A DNA stretch of 64,000 bases from Lentzea kentuckyensis. GTDB lineage: Bacteria > Actinomycetota > Actinomycetes > Mycobacteriales > Pseudonocardiaceae. The position numbers and the translations under genes were made by a program. This document shows, in pieces, positions 9,454-18,201 of the stretch (within the stretch, counting starts at the first letter, position 1; every line of letters begins with the position of its first letter). Location of the stretch: NCBI RefSeq assembly GCF_002150765.1, contig NZ_MUYM01000009.1, forward strand, positions 1 through 64,000, written 5' to 3'. Below the pieces are notes generated by a model. That model did no database searches, was not told where the DNA came from, and was given only the letters and a program-made list of their open reading frames with translations.

Positions 9454-10075
9454 CGGCCTGCAGGCGGTCGCGCAGCTCCAGCTTGCGCAGCACCGAGCCC
9501 AGGTGGGTCTTGACCGTCGACTCCGCGAGCTGAAGCCGCCCGGCGATCTCCGCGTTCGTCAGTCCCAGACCGACGAGCGCGAAGATCTCCCGTTCGCGGC
9601 CGGTGAGGCGGTCGAGGTGCGCGGCCGGCGGAGGTGCTGGTGGTGGGGCGGTGAGCACGAACGAGTCGATGAGCCGCCGCACGAGCCGGGGCGCGACCGG
9701 CGCGTCACCCGCGGCGGCCGCGCGGATCGCCGCCAGCAGTTCGGCGGGACTCGCGTCCTTGACCAGGAACCCGGACGCTCCCGCCCGCAGGGAGTCGACG
9801 AGGAGCTCGTCGGTGTCGAACGTGGTGAGCATGACGACGTGCGGCGGGTCCTGAGTGGACAGAAGACGCCGGGTGGTCTCGATGCCGTCGAGGCCCGGCA
9901 TCGTGATGTCCATCAGCACGACGTCGGCCTGGTGCTCCGGCCGGCTCAGCAGATCGAGTGCCGCCTGCCCGGCACCGGCCGATCCCACGACCCGCATGTC
10001 CGGGGTCGCGTCGATGATCATGGCGAACCCGGCGCGCACGAGCTCCTGGTCGTCGACGAGGAAGACGCGGATCAT
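9428..10075 (-). CDS. NarL/FixJ-family response regulator
   Basis: A 215-aa response regulator. The receiver domain spans residues 1-120 with acidic pair Asp8/Asp9, phospho-acceptor Asp56 in VVLMDITMPG, and Thr/Lys in the conserved positions (MLTTFD, LVKDAS). The C-terminal LuxR-type helix-turn-helix lies about 150-210 (LTGREREIFALVGLGLTNAEIA). It overlaps the stop of the upstream histidine kinase by 4 bp, so it is the output partner of that kinase. Targets are unknown; the convergent CPBP protease or genes elsewhere are possible. Confidence 0.95.
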   Translation of the reverse strand: MIRVFLVDDQELVRAGFAMIIDATPDMRVVGSAGAGQAALDLLSRPEHQADVVLMDITMPGLDGIETTRRLLSTQDPPHVVMLTTFDTDELLVDSLRAGASGFLVKDASPAELLAAIRAAAAGDAPVAPRLVRRLIDSFVLTAPPPAPPPAAHLDRLTGREREIFALVGLGLTNAEIAGRLQLAESTVKTHLGSVLRKLELRDRLQAVILAQTAG

Positions 10076-11226
10076 CGATTGCCGCCTGGCAGGGGGATTT
10101 CCGCGTCGACGGCGAATCCACCGCCGGGAAGCGGTCCCGAGGAGAGCTCGCCGCCGACGGCGCGCACCCTCTCCCGCATGCCGCCGAGACCGCGCCCGGC
10201 CGAACCGGCGTTCTCGTTGTGCCCCAAGCCGTCGTCGGTCACCCGCACCCGCACCTTCTGTCGTGTCTGTTCGAACGTCACGTGAGCCGAAGCGTTCTCG
10301 CCGGCGTGCTTGAGCACGTTCGTAAGTGCCTCACGCACGACGCGGAGCAACGCGAACCGCACCGCTGCCGGCAGCCGTTCGAACGCACCGGGCTCGGCGT
10401 CCAGGACCACGCGCAGGCCCGCTGCCTGGACCGAGTCGACGAGCTGCCGCAGTTCGGCGACGCGCACCTCGGGATGCTCGTCCGGATCGGCGTCGCGCAG
10501 CACGTCGATGACGACCCGCACCTCCGCCAGGGCCGATCGCGCCGTCCGCCCGATGGTGGCGAGGACCGCCGCGGCATCCGCGCGGTCCCAGGACTCCGCA
10601 TGCGCGGCGGTGTACTCGGCACCGTTGGTCTGCACGATGACGACCGTGAGCGAGTGGGCCACGATGTCGTGGATCTCCCTGGCCGCCGCCACCCGTTCGA
10701 GCCGCACGGTGGCCTCGCGCAGCCGGTGGCGGTTGATCTCGCGACCGCGCACGAGGTTGCCGACGGTCCAGATCAGCGTGGTGAAGGCGGCCAGGAACGC
10801 GGCCGTGCCGATCGCGTTCGCCAGGTACGCGGGCGGGGTGCTCCACCGCAGTCCTCCGGCCAGGCAACCACCGACGGCGACGATGAGCGCGCCCACACGA
10901 ACCGTCAGCGACGTGACGTGCGCGGCGACCGTGTAGACCGCGAACGCTTGCGCGATGTTGGCGGGCAACGGCACCGGTAGCACCACGAGCTGGAGGACGA
11001 ACGCCGCGATCGACCATCCGAGCACCGCGACCGGATATCGGCGCCGCACGGCGAGCGGCAGGATCGCTGCGGTGGCCAGGGCGATTCCGGGCAGACCGGC
11101 GACCAGAGCACTCGGGAGACCGAACAGCAGCCATCCAGAGCCGGCGAGGACCACGTCCAGGCGCCCGGCGTGCTCACGTGCCCAGCGGTCGAGGCGGGCG
11201 GTGAGGGAATCAGGCACTGTTTTCAC
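10072..11226 (-). CDS. NarL-type sensor histidine kinase (HisKA_3)
   Basis: A 384-aa membrane histidine kinase. Hydrophobic segments between about residues 23 and 155 suggest 4-6 transmembrane helices with no large extracellular loop, so it probably senses the membrane or an intramembrane signal. The phospho-acceptor is His186 in REIHDIVAHSL (HisKA_3), and the C-terminal HATPase_c has DDGLG and a GxG loop near 345-360. The start codon is GTG. It is co-transcribed with the response regulator (ATGA overlap). The layout, with kinase before regulator and short membrane domains, is the common actinobacterial DesK/NarL arrangement. Confidence 0.94.
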   Translation of the reverse strand: MKTVPDSLTARLDRWAREHAGRLDVVLAGSGWLLFGLPSALVAGLPGIALATAAILPLAVRRRYPVAVLGWSIAAFVLQLVVLPVPLPANIAQAFAVYTVAAHVTSLTVRVGALIVAVGGCLAGGLRWSTPPAYLANAIGTAAFLAAFTTLIWTVGNLVRGREINRHRLREATVRLERVAAAREIHDIVAHSLTVVIVQTNGAEYTAAHAESWDRADAAAVLATIGRTARSALAEVRVVIDVLRDADPDEHPEVRVAELRQLVDSVQAAGLRVVLDAEPGAFERLPAAVRFALLRVVREALTNVLKHAGENASAHVTFEQTRQKVRVRVTDDGLGHNENAGSAGRGLGGMRERVRAVGGELSSGPLPGGGFAVDAEIPLPGGNR

Positions 11227-11275
11227 CCGAACGAGCCGTTCTTTGGAGTTACTTCAACGCCTACCGTGCAAGGGC

Positions 11276-12127
11276 ATGACCGCGATCATATCCACCGCCT
11301 ACAGCAGGGATTTGGGCGACGAACTACGGCACCTGCGAGAGACTTGCACGTCGTTCGGCGGCCGCTCCATGGCTGCCCAACTCGGGTGGGATCCCAGCAA
11401 GGTGTCGAACATAGAGACCGGCAAGGCTCGCGCCAGCGAGATCGACCTGGCCCAGTACCTGTCGCTGTGCGGGAAGGATCTCGACTTCCTCCAGGAGTTC
11501 GGCAACCGGTACCGCCACGCCTTCGACCTGTACTTCGCTCAGGTGCCGACCAACCTGCGCACGCTCGCCATGGTCGAGTCGATGGCCACGAAGATCTCGG
11601 CATACGAGATCTTGTCGATACCAGGTCTCTTGCAGACGGAAGCCTATGCGCGGGCACTGTTCCTGGACACCGGATGTGAGTCGCTGGAGGAGATCGAGAA
11701 GGGCGTCGAACGTCGCATGGGGCGGCAGAGCATCTGGCGGCGGCCATACCGTCCCGACTGCGTGTTCTACGTGCATGAACTGGCGCTGCAGATGCGCGTC
11801 GGGGACATCAAGGTCATGGAAGACCAGTACCTGCGCCTGCTCTTCAACGCGCACATCGTGCGCGTGGTGCCGATGAGCGTCAGAGGTGTTGCGTTCCATT
11901 CGAAGTGCACGCTGTTCGAGTTCGGCAAGGCGTCGCCGTTGGCCTACACCGAGACCGATTTGGCCAAGGTGTTTGCGCAGGAAGACCGAGCGATCACCTG
12001 GAGCAGGAAGCTGTTCGAGCGGTTGGATGCGGTTGCGTTGGATGAGGAACAATCGAAGAACAAGCTGGCGGAGTACGTCAGCGGACTTCGAGAGGACCCC
12101 CATGACCAACGACCGGACCTGGCGTAA
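11276..12127 (+). CDS. XRE-family regulator with DUF5753
   Basis: A 283-aa protein: an N-terminal helix-turn-helix (LGDELRHLRETCTSFGGRS to LGWDPSKVSNIETGKA, about residues 13-48) followed by the DUF5753 domain that fills the rest. The family is very common in actinomycetes as a DNA-binding regulator next to a DUF397 protein, often compared with a toxin-antitoxin-like or BldB-linked module. ATG at 11276 is chosen because an upstream extension in the same frame would run through the promoter region of the divergent kinase. The following DUF397 gene overlaps its 3' end by 26 bp. Confidence 0.92.
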   Translation: MTAIISTAYSRDLGDELRHLRETCTSFGGRSMAAQLGWDPSKVSNIETGKARASEIDLAQYLSLCGKDLDFLQEFGNRYRHAFDLYFAQVPTNLRTLAMVESMATKISAYEILSIPGLLQTEAYARALFLDTGCESLEEIEKGVERRMGRQSIWRRPYRPDCVFYVHELALQMRVGDIKVMEDQYLRLLFNAHIVRVVPMSVRGVAFHSKCTLFEFGKASPLAYTETDLAKVFAQEDRAITWSRKLFERLDAVALDEEQSKNKLAEYVSGLREDPHDQRPDLA

Positions 12128-12284
12128 GAGCTCCTACAGCGGTGGCACGACTGACAGCGACTGTGTGGAGGTCTCGCTGGCTCACGACGCGTTGGTGCGG
12201 GACTCGAAGAACGCGAGCGGCGATGTTCTCGCGTTCTCAGTCCCTGCGTGGCGCGACCTCGTTCGTTGGCTGGGCTCGCACTGA
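12102..12284 (+). CDS. DUF397 small protein
   Basis: A 60-aa protein with the DUF397 hallmark WRKSSYSGG, a Cys in DCVEV, VRDSK, and FSVPAWRDLV near the C terminus. ATG at 12102 follows GAGAGGACCCC. DUF397 proteins are regularly encoded just after an XRE/DUF5753 regulator, as here, and are thought to act with it. The mechanism is not settled. Its 3' end overlaps the convergent O-antigen-polymerase-like gene by 48 bp. Confidence 0.92.
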   Translation: MTNDRTWRKSSYSGGTTDSDCVEVSLAHDALVRDSKNASGDVLAFSVPAWRDLVRWLGSH

Positions 12285-13577
12285 CAAGGCTTGCTGTTTG
12301 GCTATTCGCAGCAACGCCCCGGACACGCCGATCAGCAGGAACGACATCCCGGTCGCCACGCTGAAGCTGAGCTGGTCGAACGTCGCGGCGCCCAGCGCGG
12401 ACGTCAGCATCGCGCCCACCAGGCACACGGCGATCCCGCGGATGCTCTCGTCCTTGGACAGCGCGCGGGCCCGCAGCGCCGCGTAGATGCCGCCGAGGAA
12501 CAGCAGCACGTAGGCGAGCAGGCCCAGGTAGCCGTTCTCGATCATCGTGAGCAGGTACTGGTTGTCGAGGATCGTGTACTTGGACGGCAGGAAGGTGCCG
12601 AAGCCGCGGCCGAGCCACGGGTGTTTGGCGATCTCCAGCCAGGCGCCGTCGTAGTCCTTGGTGCGGCCCTGGAACGACGGGTCGTCCTCGATGTTGGAGA
12701 ACATCGACGTCACCGTGCCGAACAGGCCAGGCACCACGGCCGAGGCGCCGCCCAGGAACACCGCGCCCACGCCCAGCAGCGGCAGGCCGCGCCGGCGGGG
12801 GAGCAGCACACCCAGCACGATGCCCGTCACCACCAGGCCGATGATCGCCGTGCGGGACAACGACAGGATCGCCATCAACGCCAGCAGCGACAGGGCCGTC
12901 CACCAGCGGCCGACGGGTTCGCCGCGGTCCTTCGCCTGGAACACGAAGTGCGCGGCGAACGGCACACCGAGCACACAGACCAGGCCGAACTCGATCGGGT
13001 GGTTCACCGTGCCGGCCGGGCGGAAGAAGATCGACCGGGACTCCAGCGCCGAGTAGCCGTTGTCCTGCACGCGCAGGCCCGGCAGCGTGATGTACGAGGC
13101 GAGGTCGAGGCCCAGGCCGAACTGGATCAGGCCGACGAACGCGCTGACCGTCAGGCAGGCCACCATCACCCGCAGCAGACGGCTGAGGCGTTCGCCGCTG
13201 CGGACCGCGTCGATCACGAACACCGCGAGCGCCGACATCGCCACGATGCGGATGAGCGCCGAGTCGGACACCGACAGCTCGTCCGGCGGCAGATACCGGC
13301 GGGTGGCCAGCGCGTACGTCATCAGGTGCAGCATCACGTAGAGGCCGAGCAGCGTGCGGACCGTGTTGCGGCCCTTCGCCAGCCCGAGGTGGTCGACGAG
13401 GTGCGCGGCGAACCACAGGATCGCGAGGCACAGCGCCACGAACAACGCCGGCGGCAGCGTGATCGGGACGAACGCGATGGTGAACCTGGCCGGGACGACG
13501 AGCAGCGCCAGCAGGTAGAAGATCAGCAGCGTGGCGCCGTCGGCACGCTGCTGGGTCAGTCGTCCTTGGTCGGCCAT
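12237..13577 (-). CDS. Wzy/O-antigen ligase-like polysaccharide polymerase
   Basis: A 446-aa protein with about 10-12 hydrophobic segments and a larger hydrophilic loop around residues 280-345. The loop contains GRTKDYDGAWLEIAKHPWLGRGFGTF, the RxxxW...hPxxGxG region typical of the O-antigen ligase/Wzy_C family. It should join lipid-linked repeat units at the outer face of the membrane. ATG at 13577 overlaps the 3' end of the Wzz-like gene by 22 bp, so the two are coupled. Polymerase rather than ligase is the likelier role in a Gram-positive, but the sequence does not separate the two. Confidence 0.88.
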   Translation of the reverse strand: MADQGRLTQQRADGATLLIFYLLALLVVPARFTIAFVPITLPPALFVALCLAILWFAAHLVDHLGLAKGRNTVRTLLGLYVMLHLMTYALATRRYLPPDELSVSDSALIRIVAMSALAVFVIDAVRSGERLSRLLRVMVACLTVSAFVGLIQFGLGLDLASYITLPGLRVQDNGYSALESRSIFFRPAGTVNHPIEFGLVCVLGVPFAAHFVFQAKDRGEPVGRWWTALSLLALMAILSLSRTAIIGLVVTGIVLGVLLPRRRGLPLLGVGAVFLGGASAVVPGLFGTVTSMFSNIEDDPSFQGRTKDYDGAWLEIAKHPWLGRGFGTFLPSKYTILDNQYLLTMIENGYLGLLAYVLLFLGGIYAALRARALSKDESIRGIAVCLVGAMLTSALGAATFDQLSFSVATGMSFLLIGVSGALLRIAKQQALSVRAQPTNEVAPRRD

Positions 13578-14443
13578 GCCGGGTCTGGGGGCTTGGGGGC
13601 GGGGATGATCACGGTCTTCTGGTGCGCGTTCGGCAGGCCCTGGGGTGCGGGGCGCTGCGGTTGCCCGCCGTTGCCGTTGCTCTGCGGGTGAGGCGGCAGC
13701 GGCGGCGGTCCGTGGGGCGGGCCCTGCGGCCGGACCGGAGGCAGGGGCGCGGGCGTGGTGTCCTTCTCGGACGGTGCCGCGCCGGACTCCTTGCCGTCCT
13801 TGGCGTCCTTGCGGCGCTTGGCCTTGAGCATGATCGAGTCGGCGGCGAACGTCGAGGCGATCGTCAGCAGCAGCAACACGACGGTGGCCGCGCCGACGTA
13901 CCGGACCTTGCCGCCGATCTTGGCCGAGGCCGTCGTCGGCTTCACCAGGATCTGCGCCGTGATGAACGTCTGTTCGGGCGCGTTCAACGCCTTCTGCTGC
14001 GCCGCGAGCTCGTTCACGGTCTTCTCGAGCACCTTGCCGACGAGACCCTCCGCCGACTCGGCCGAGTCCGCCTCGGTCGAGATGAACAGCAGCGGGCCGC
14101 CGACGGGGCCGGTGTTCGCGGTGTAGGTGGCCGTGGACTTCTTGCCGGCCAGCTCCTCCGCCGTCTTCGGGTCGCCCAGGATCTGCGTCAGGATCTGCGC
14201 GGTCGTCGTGAGGCTGCCGTCGAACTGCAGCAGCGGGTTGACCTTGACCACGTCCTCGGGCTTGGTGTTCCCCGAGTACTTCCCGCCGGCCGCGGGGGAG
14301 GTGAGGACCAGCACGCCGCTCGACTCGTACCGGGTGGGCACGGTGATGTAGACGTACAGCGCGAGGATGCCCGTGAGCAGCACTGCGGGCAGGGCGATGT
14401 ACCACCGCCGCCGCAGCACTCGTACGGTTCCCCAGAAGTCCAT
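13556..14443 (-). CDS. Wzz-like polysaccharide co-polymerase with Pro-rich tail, no kinase
   Basis: A 295-aa protein with the Wzz topology. A first membrane helix lies near residues 16-37 (LPAVLLTGILALYVYI), followed by a periplasmic-side loop with the post-helix TRYESSG strand, and a second helix near 195-217 (VGAATVVLLLLTIAS). The cytoplasmic tail is Lys-rich and then Pro/Gln-rich. It has no Walker motifs and no Tyr cluster, so no BY-kinase is attached and none is encoded nearby. ATG at 14443 was chosen over an upstream in-frame start because GGGGA lies 6 bases before it. Such proteins set chain length with the polymerase encoded just downstream. Confidence 0.87.
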   Translation of the reverse strand: MDFWGTVRVLRRRWYIALPAVLLTGILALYVYITVPTRYESSGVLVLTSPAAGGKYSGNTKPEDVVKVNPLLQFDGSLTTTAQILTQILGDPKTAEELAGKKSTATYTANTGPVGGPLLFISTEADSAESAEGLVGKVLEKTVNELAAQQKALNAPEQTFITAQILVKPTTASAKIGGKVRYVGAATVVLLLLTIASTFAADSIMLKAKRRKDAKDGKESGAAPSEKDTTPAPLPPVRPQGPPHGPPPLPPHPQSNGNGGQPQRPAPQGLPNAHQKTVIIPAPKPPDPAWPTKDD

Positions 14444-14580
14444 CAAAATCCCCGATCCGCGGCTCGGTCTTGCGAACGCACTGTTCGTAGGGTATCCGCT
14501 GCCTGGAAAATCGGGGTGAGCTGCCAACTGTTACAGGCCGTAGCTGACGAGCGATGAAGGATTGGAATCCAGGAGGCAGC

Positions 14581-15546
14581 ATGCGTGCAGGACGACTGAC
14601 CGTGACCGTCGCGGCCATTCTCGTGGTCATCGGCGGGACAACGGCTTACGTCGTCACGGCGGCCACCGACGCGAAGGAGCCCGCGGGCGCCGAGCAGGTG
14701 TCGCAGGCCAAGACCGGCGATCTGCTGTTCGTCGATCTCGCAGGTGGGCAGAACCGGGTCGAGAAGCTCGCCGACGGTGGCGCACGCACCCCGACAGAGC
14801 TCGCCTGCCAGCGGTTTTACGCCGCCGGCGGCACGAGCGTGTGCCTGAAGCTGTCGGGTCCCGGTCCGTCCTACGCCGCCGAGGTGAGTCGCGGGGGCAA
14901 GCCGATCAAGACCGTTCCGCTGCCCGGCATCCCGAGCCGCGCGAAGGTCTCGCAGTCCGGGAACGTGGTGTCGTGGACCAGTTTCGTCACCGGCGACTCG
15001 TACTCGGTGCCCGGTGGCTTTTCCACCCGGACCGGATTCTTCGACGTGCGCACCGGCGAGACCGTCGAGTCGATCGAACACTTCGCCGCCACTGTGGAGG
15101 GTGCTCCGCTCACGGCCAGTGACGCCAACTACTGGGGCCTGACCGTCGGTTCCAACGATCTGACCTTCTACGCGACGCTCGCCAGCGGTGGCTTCACCTG
15201 GCTCGTGAAGGGTGATCTCGTCAGCAAGTCCGTGACGTCGCTGCGCCGCGACGCCGAGTGCCCGTCGCTCTCGCCGGACGGCACGAAAGTCGCCTACAAG
15301 AAGCGCATCGGCCGCCTCGGGCCGTGGGACCTCGCCGTGCTGGATCTCGCGACCGGCACGGAGAAGCGGCTGCCCGGCACGGCCGGCATCGACGACCAGG
15401 CGACCTGGCTCACCGCGAACGAACTGGCGTTCGCCGCGGTGCCCAAGGACGCCAAGCTGCCCGCGGTTCACGTTGCTCCCGCCGACGGTTCGCAGCCCGC
15501 GAAGGTGCTGATCCCGGACGCCACCTCGCCCTCTCCAGTGACGTGA
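14581..15546 (+). CDS. Secreted/membrane-anchored TolB-like beta-propeller protein
   Basis: A 321-aa protein with an N-terminal hydrophobic segment (residues about 5-24), either a signal peptide or an anchor. The rest is rich in beta strands, with a PD40/TolB-type motif CPSLSPDGTKVAYKK near residue 230 and another in the LTANELAFAAV strand. Two Cys near 80-90 and one before the PD40 motif are present. ATG at 14581 follows AGGAGGCAGC. It is divergent from the Wzz-like gene and stands alone among polysaccharide genes. A structural or binding role outside the membrane is likely; nothing shows an enzyme. Confidence 0.8.
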   Translation: MRAGRLTVTVAAILVVIGGTTAYVVTAATDAKEPAGAEQVSQAKTGDLLFVDLAGGQNRVEKLADGGARTPTELACQRFYAAGGTSVCLKLSGPGPSYAAEVSRGGKPIKTVPLPGIPSRAKVSQSGNVVSWTSFVTGDSYSVPGGFSTRTGFFDVRTGETVESIEHFAATVEGAPLTASDANYWGLTVGSNDLTFYATLASGGFTWLVKGDLVSKSVTSLRRDAECPSLSPDGTKVAYKKRIGRLGPWDLAVLDLATGTEKRLPGTAGIDDQATWLTANELAFAAVPKDAKLPAVHVAPADGSQPAKVLIPDATSPSPVT

Positions 15547-15562
15547 GGAACGTTCTGTCGAG

Positions 15563-16756
15563 TCATGTGGCGAGCTCGCGGCGGAGCACCTTCTCCAGCT
15601 CGTGTCCGGCGGCATCCCAGGAACGTCCCTCCACACTGGACGCGGCCGCTCTGGCGACCGCGTCGAAGTCCGGCGATGTGACCACTTCGGACAATGCGCG
15701 CGCCAGTGAGTGCGGGGTGGGCGTCGCGTATCGGACGTGGTCGTTGTCCAGGACTACGCGGTTGAAGTGCGCGTCGTTCACCACGGGGACGCATCCGGCC
15801 GCGAGCATCTCGTGCGGCACCAGCGACACGTTGGTCATCGACAGCGACAGCCCGGCGAAGCAACGGTTGTAGATGGCGTTCAGCTCGTCGGGCGTGACGA
15901 GGCCGTGGTCGACGAACTGCGGCCCCAGCTGCCCGATCTTCTCGCCGTAGACGTGGATCTTCAGGTCGGGGTGCTTCTCCGCGAACACCTCCAGCGCGAG
16001 CAGGCCGAGCTCGAACGCGCGCCGCGGTGCCTTGCGCCGGGCGTAGAAGACGATGCCGTCACGCTTCTCGTCGCCCAGCTTGTACCTGTCCGCGTCGCAG
16101 CCGAAGTCGAAGTGGTCGGCGGGCATGCCGTGGTCGTCGCGGACCTTGTCGGCGAGGAACCGGCCGGCGGTGAAGCCGTGCATGCCCATCCGGTAGGTGT
16201 TCTCCGCCAACGCGTACAGGCCGCCCGACGGGTAGAACCACGGCTCGTAGTCCTGCACGAGGTAGAACCTCTTGCCCGCGCACGGGTCGTTGAACGCCGG
16301 GTACGCGGTGATCCACGCCGTCGCGAACACCGCGTGCGCGTCCGCCATCCCGTCCGTCACGTCGTGGATCGAGCCCTGGAAGAACGGGAACGCCGCCCGG
16401 ATGCCGGGTTCGAGGTCGGCGACCGTGTTGCCGAAGGTGTCGTACAGGTAGAGCTTGCACTCGTGGCCGAGCGATTCCAGATGCCGGACGAGCCGGAACA
16501 TCGTGGTGTGGCCGCCGGATCCCTTGGACGGGGGAGTGCTCACCCAGTTGATCGTGAGCTTGCCGTCCTGCGGGATCGGCGGGATCACGACCGGCTTGCG
16601 CGCCTCGACGTCGGCCCTGCGGACGTCTTCGAGGCGCACCGGCAGCTCTTCGCCCTCGGCGCCGAGCCGGCGGGTCGCGGCGGTGAGCAGCCGGACGCCG
16701 AGCTTCTTGGCGCCCTGCTCACGGACGATCTTCGTGACCTGTCTGATCCGCCTCAT
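15563..16756 (-). CDS. Glycosyltransferase, WsaF/rhamnosyltransferase-like
   Basis: A 397-aa glycosyltransferase of GT-B appearance. NWVSTPPSKGSGGHTTMFRL near residue 70 resembles the substrate-side Rossmann half of the WsaF rhamnosyltransferase group. VPHEMLAAGCVPVVND near 320 is the donor-site E-x7-E region. Cytoplasmic, acting on lipid-linked glycan. The start ATG overlaps the stop of the upstream flippase gene by 4 bp, so flippase, this enzyme and the GT2 enzyme form one minus-strand operon. Donor sugar is not known. Confidence 0.88.
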   Translation of the reverse strand: MRRIRQVTKIVREQGAKKLGVRLLTAATRRLGAEGEELPVRLEDVRRADVEARKPVVIPPIPQDGKLTINWVSTPPSKGSGGHTTMFRLVRHLESLGHECKLYLYDTFGNTVADLEPGIRAAFPFFQGSIHDVTDGMADAHAVFATAWITAYPAFNDPCAGKRFYLVQDYEPWFYPSGGLYALAENTYRMGMHGFTAGRFLADKVRDDHGMPADHFDFGCDADRYKLGDEKRDGIVFYARRKAPRRAFELGLLALEVFAEKHPDLKIHVYGEKIGQLGPQFVDHGLVTPDELNAIYNRCFAGLSLSMTNVSLVPHEMLAAGCVPVVNDAHFNRVVLDNDHVRYATPTPHSLARALSEVVTSPDFDAVARAAASSVEGRSWDAAGHELEKVLRRELAT

Positions 16757-18201
16757 GACGCCTTCCTGCGCAGCACGCCAAGGATTTCGTGTCTCATCGG
16801 GAACACCACGAGCAGGTAGGCGAGGCACGACAGTGCGCCGCCGACGAGGATCTGCAGCAGTTCGCTGTCGATCACGTTCCGGACCCCGAGCACCACGGCC
16901 ACCATCAGCACGCCGCCGAGGAACGGCCGGAGCAGGCGTGTCCCGAGTGCTCCGGCCCGCACGCCGTAGGGCTTGAACGCGACCAGGTACGCGGGCGTGA
17001 TGACCAGGACGGCGACGATCACGTGCGCCGCCGCCACCCCGCGGATGCCGTCGAGGTGCGCGCCGAGTGCCAGCAACGGCACCAGCGCGGCGAGCCACAC
17101 CAGGTGGATCCACAGGATGGCCCGCGACCGCCCGGCCGACGCCAGGAAGTCGTACCCGAGTTCGAGGGCGACCCGGACCGCGCCGAGCAGCACCAGCAAC
17201 GCCAGCGCGGTCGCCGCGGGTGCCCAGCGCTCGCCGTAGACGACGCGGATGAGCGGTTCGGCCAGCGCGGCCAGCAACACGCACGCGGGCACGGTGACGA
17301 GCGCCAGCAGTCCCAGCGCGCGTCCGAACGATTTCTGGAACAGCTCGGGGTCCTCGCGCACCTTCGAGAAGGCGGCCAGCGACACACTTCTGACCGGCGC
17401 GGAGAACGCCGCCACCGGCCAGCTCGCGAGGTTGAAGGCCAGCAGGTAGAAGCCGAGCGGCACGGTGCCGAGCATCGCGCCGACGACGATGTAGTCGACG
17501 TTCATCACGCCGAAGATCAGCAGGCTCGACCCCGCCAGCGGCAGGCCGAACGCCAGCAGTTCCTTCGCCTGGACCGCATTCCAGCCGGGGCGGAAGCGGT
17601 CCTTGGTGAGCCAGAACATGATGACCGCGGCGGAGAGGTTCTGCGCGATCCGCTGCCACGCGAGGCTCCACGCGCCGAAGCCCATCAACGCCAGCACGAC
17701 GGCGACCGCCGTTCCGCAGATGAAGGCGGCGGTGTCGGCGTAGAACTTGTGGTCCTGCCGGAAGTTCCGCTGCATCATCGCGCCCGGCACCGCGGTCGCG
17801 CCGGCGATGACCAGGGCGACCGACATGAGCTGGATGACACCGGTCGCCTCGGGGGCGTCCATCGCGCCTGAGAACCACGGCGCGCCGACCACGCAGATCA
17901 ACGCCAGCAGCGTGCCCGACGCGAGCGACAGCGTCGTGACGGTCGGCGCCATCTCGTCGACGGAGTCCTTGGCGCGCACCAGGGCCGCGCTGACGCCGAG
18001 TTCGGACACGCTCAGCACGATGTTGAGCACGACCAGGGCGACCGCGAACACACCGAACTGCTCGGGCGCGATCAGCCTGGCCAGCAGGACGCTGATGCCG
18101 ACCGCCGCGAGGCGTTGCAACAGCGAGTTGATGGCGCTCCAGCGAATCGCCGAAGACACCTTGCCTTCGAGCTTGCCTGTCTCCTGATCCGTGGTCGTCA
18201 C
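16753..18201 (-). CDS. Wzx-like flippase (MOP superfamily polysaccharide exporter)
   Basis: A 482-aa polytopic membrane protein with about 14 predicted helices and the N-terminal signature of the Polysacc_synt_3 group (SAIRWSAINSLLQRLAAVG...LLARLIAPEQFG). It should move the lipid-linked repeat unit to the outer leaflet. The GTG start overlaps the stop of the upstream GT2 gene (GTGA), and its own stop overlaps the next glycosyltransferase. An upstream in-frame extension is antisense-type shadow sequence and was not used. Confidence 0.93.
   Translation of the reverse strand: MTTTDQETGKLEGKVSSAIRWSAINSLLQRLAAVGISVLLARLIAPEQFGVFAVALVVLNIVLSVSELGVSAALVRAKDSVDEMAPTVTTLSLASGTLLALICVVGAPWFSGAMDAPEATGVIQLMSVALVIAGATAVPGAMMQRNFRQDHKFYADTAAFICGTAVAVVLALMGFGAWSLAWQRIAQNLSAAVIMFWLTKDRFRPGWNAVQAKELLAFGLPLAGSSLLIFGVMNVDYIVVGAMLGTVPLGFYLLAFNLASWPVAAFSAPVRSVSLAAFSKVREDPELFQKSFGRALGLLALVTVPACVLLAALAEPLIRVVYGERWAPAATALALLVLLGAVRVALELGYDFLASAGRSRAILWIHLVWLAALVPLLALGAHLDGIRGVAAAHVIVAVLVITPAYLVAFKPYGVRAGALGTRLLRPFLGGVLMVAVVLGVRNVIDSELLQILVGGALSCLAYLLVVFPMRHEILGVLRRKAS

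Noticed and set aside
10955..11275. N-terminal extension of the XRE regulator by about 107 codons
   Set aside because: It overlaps the divergent kinase gene and its promoter, is Arg/Ser-rich and lies before the conserved HTH start.
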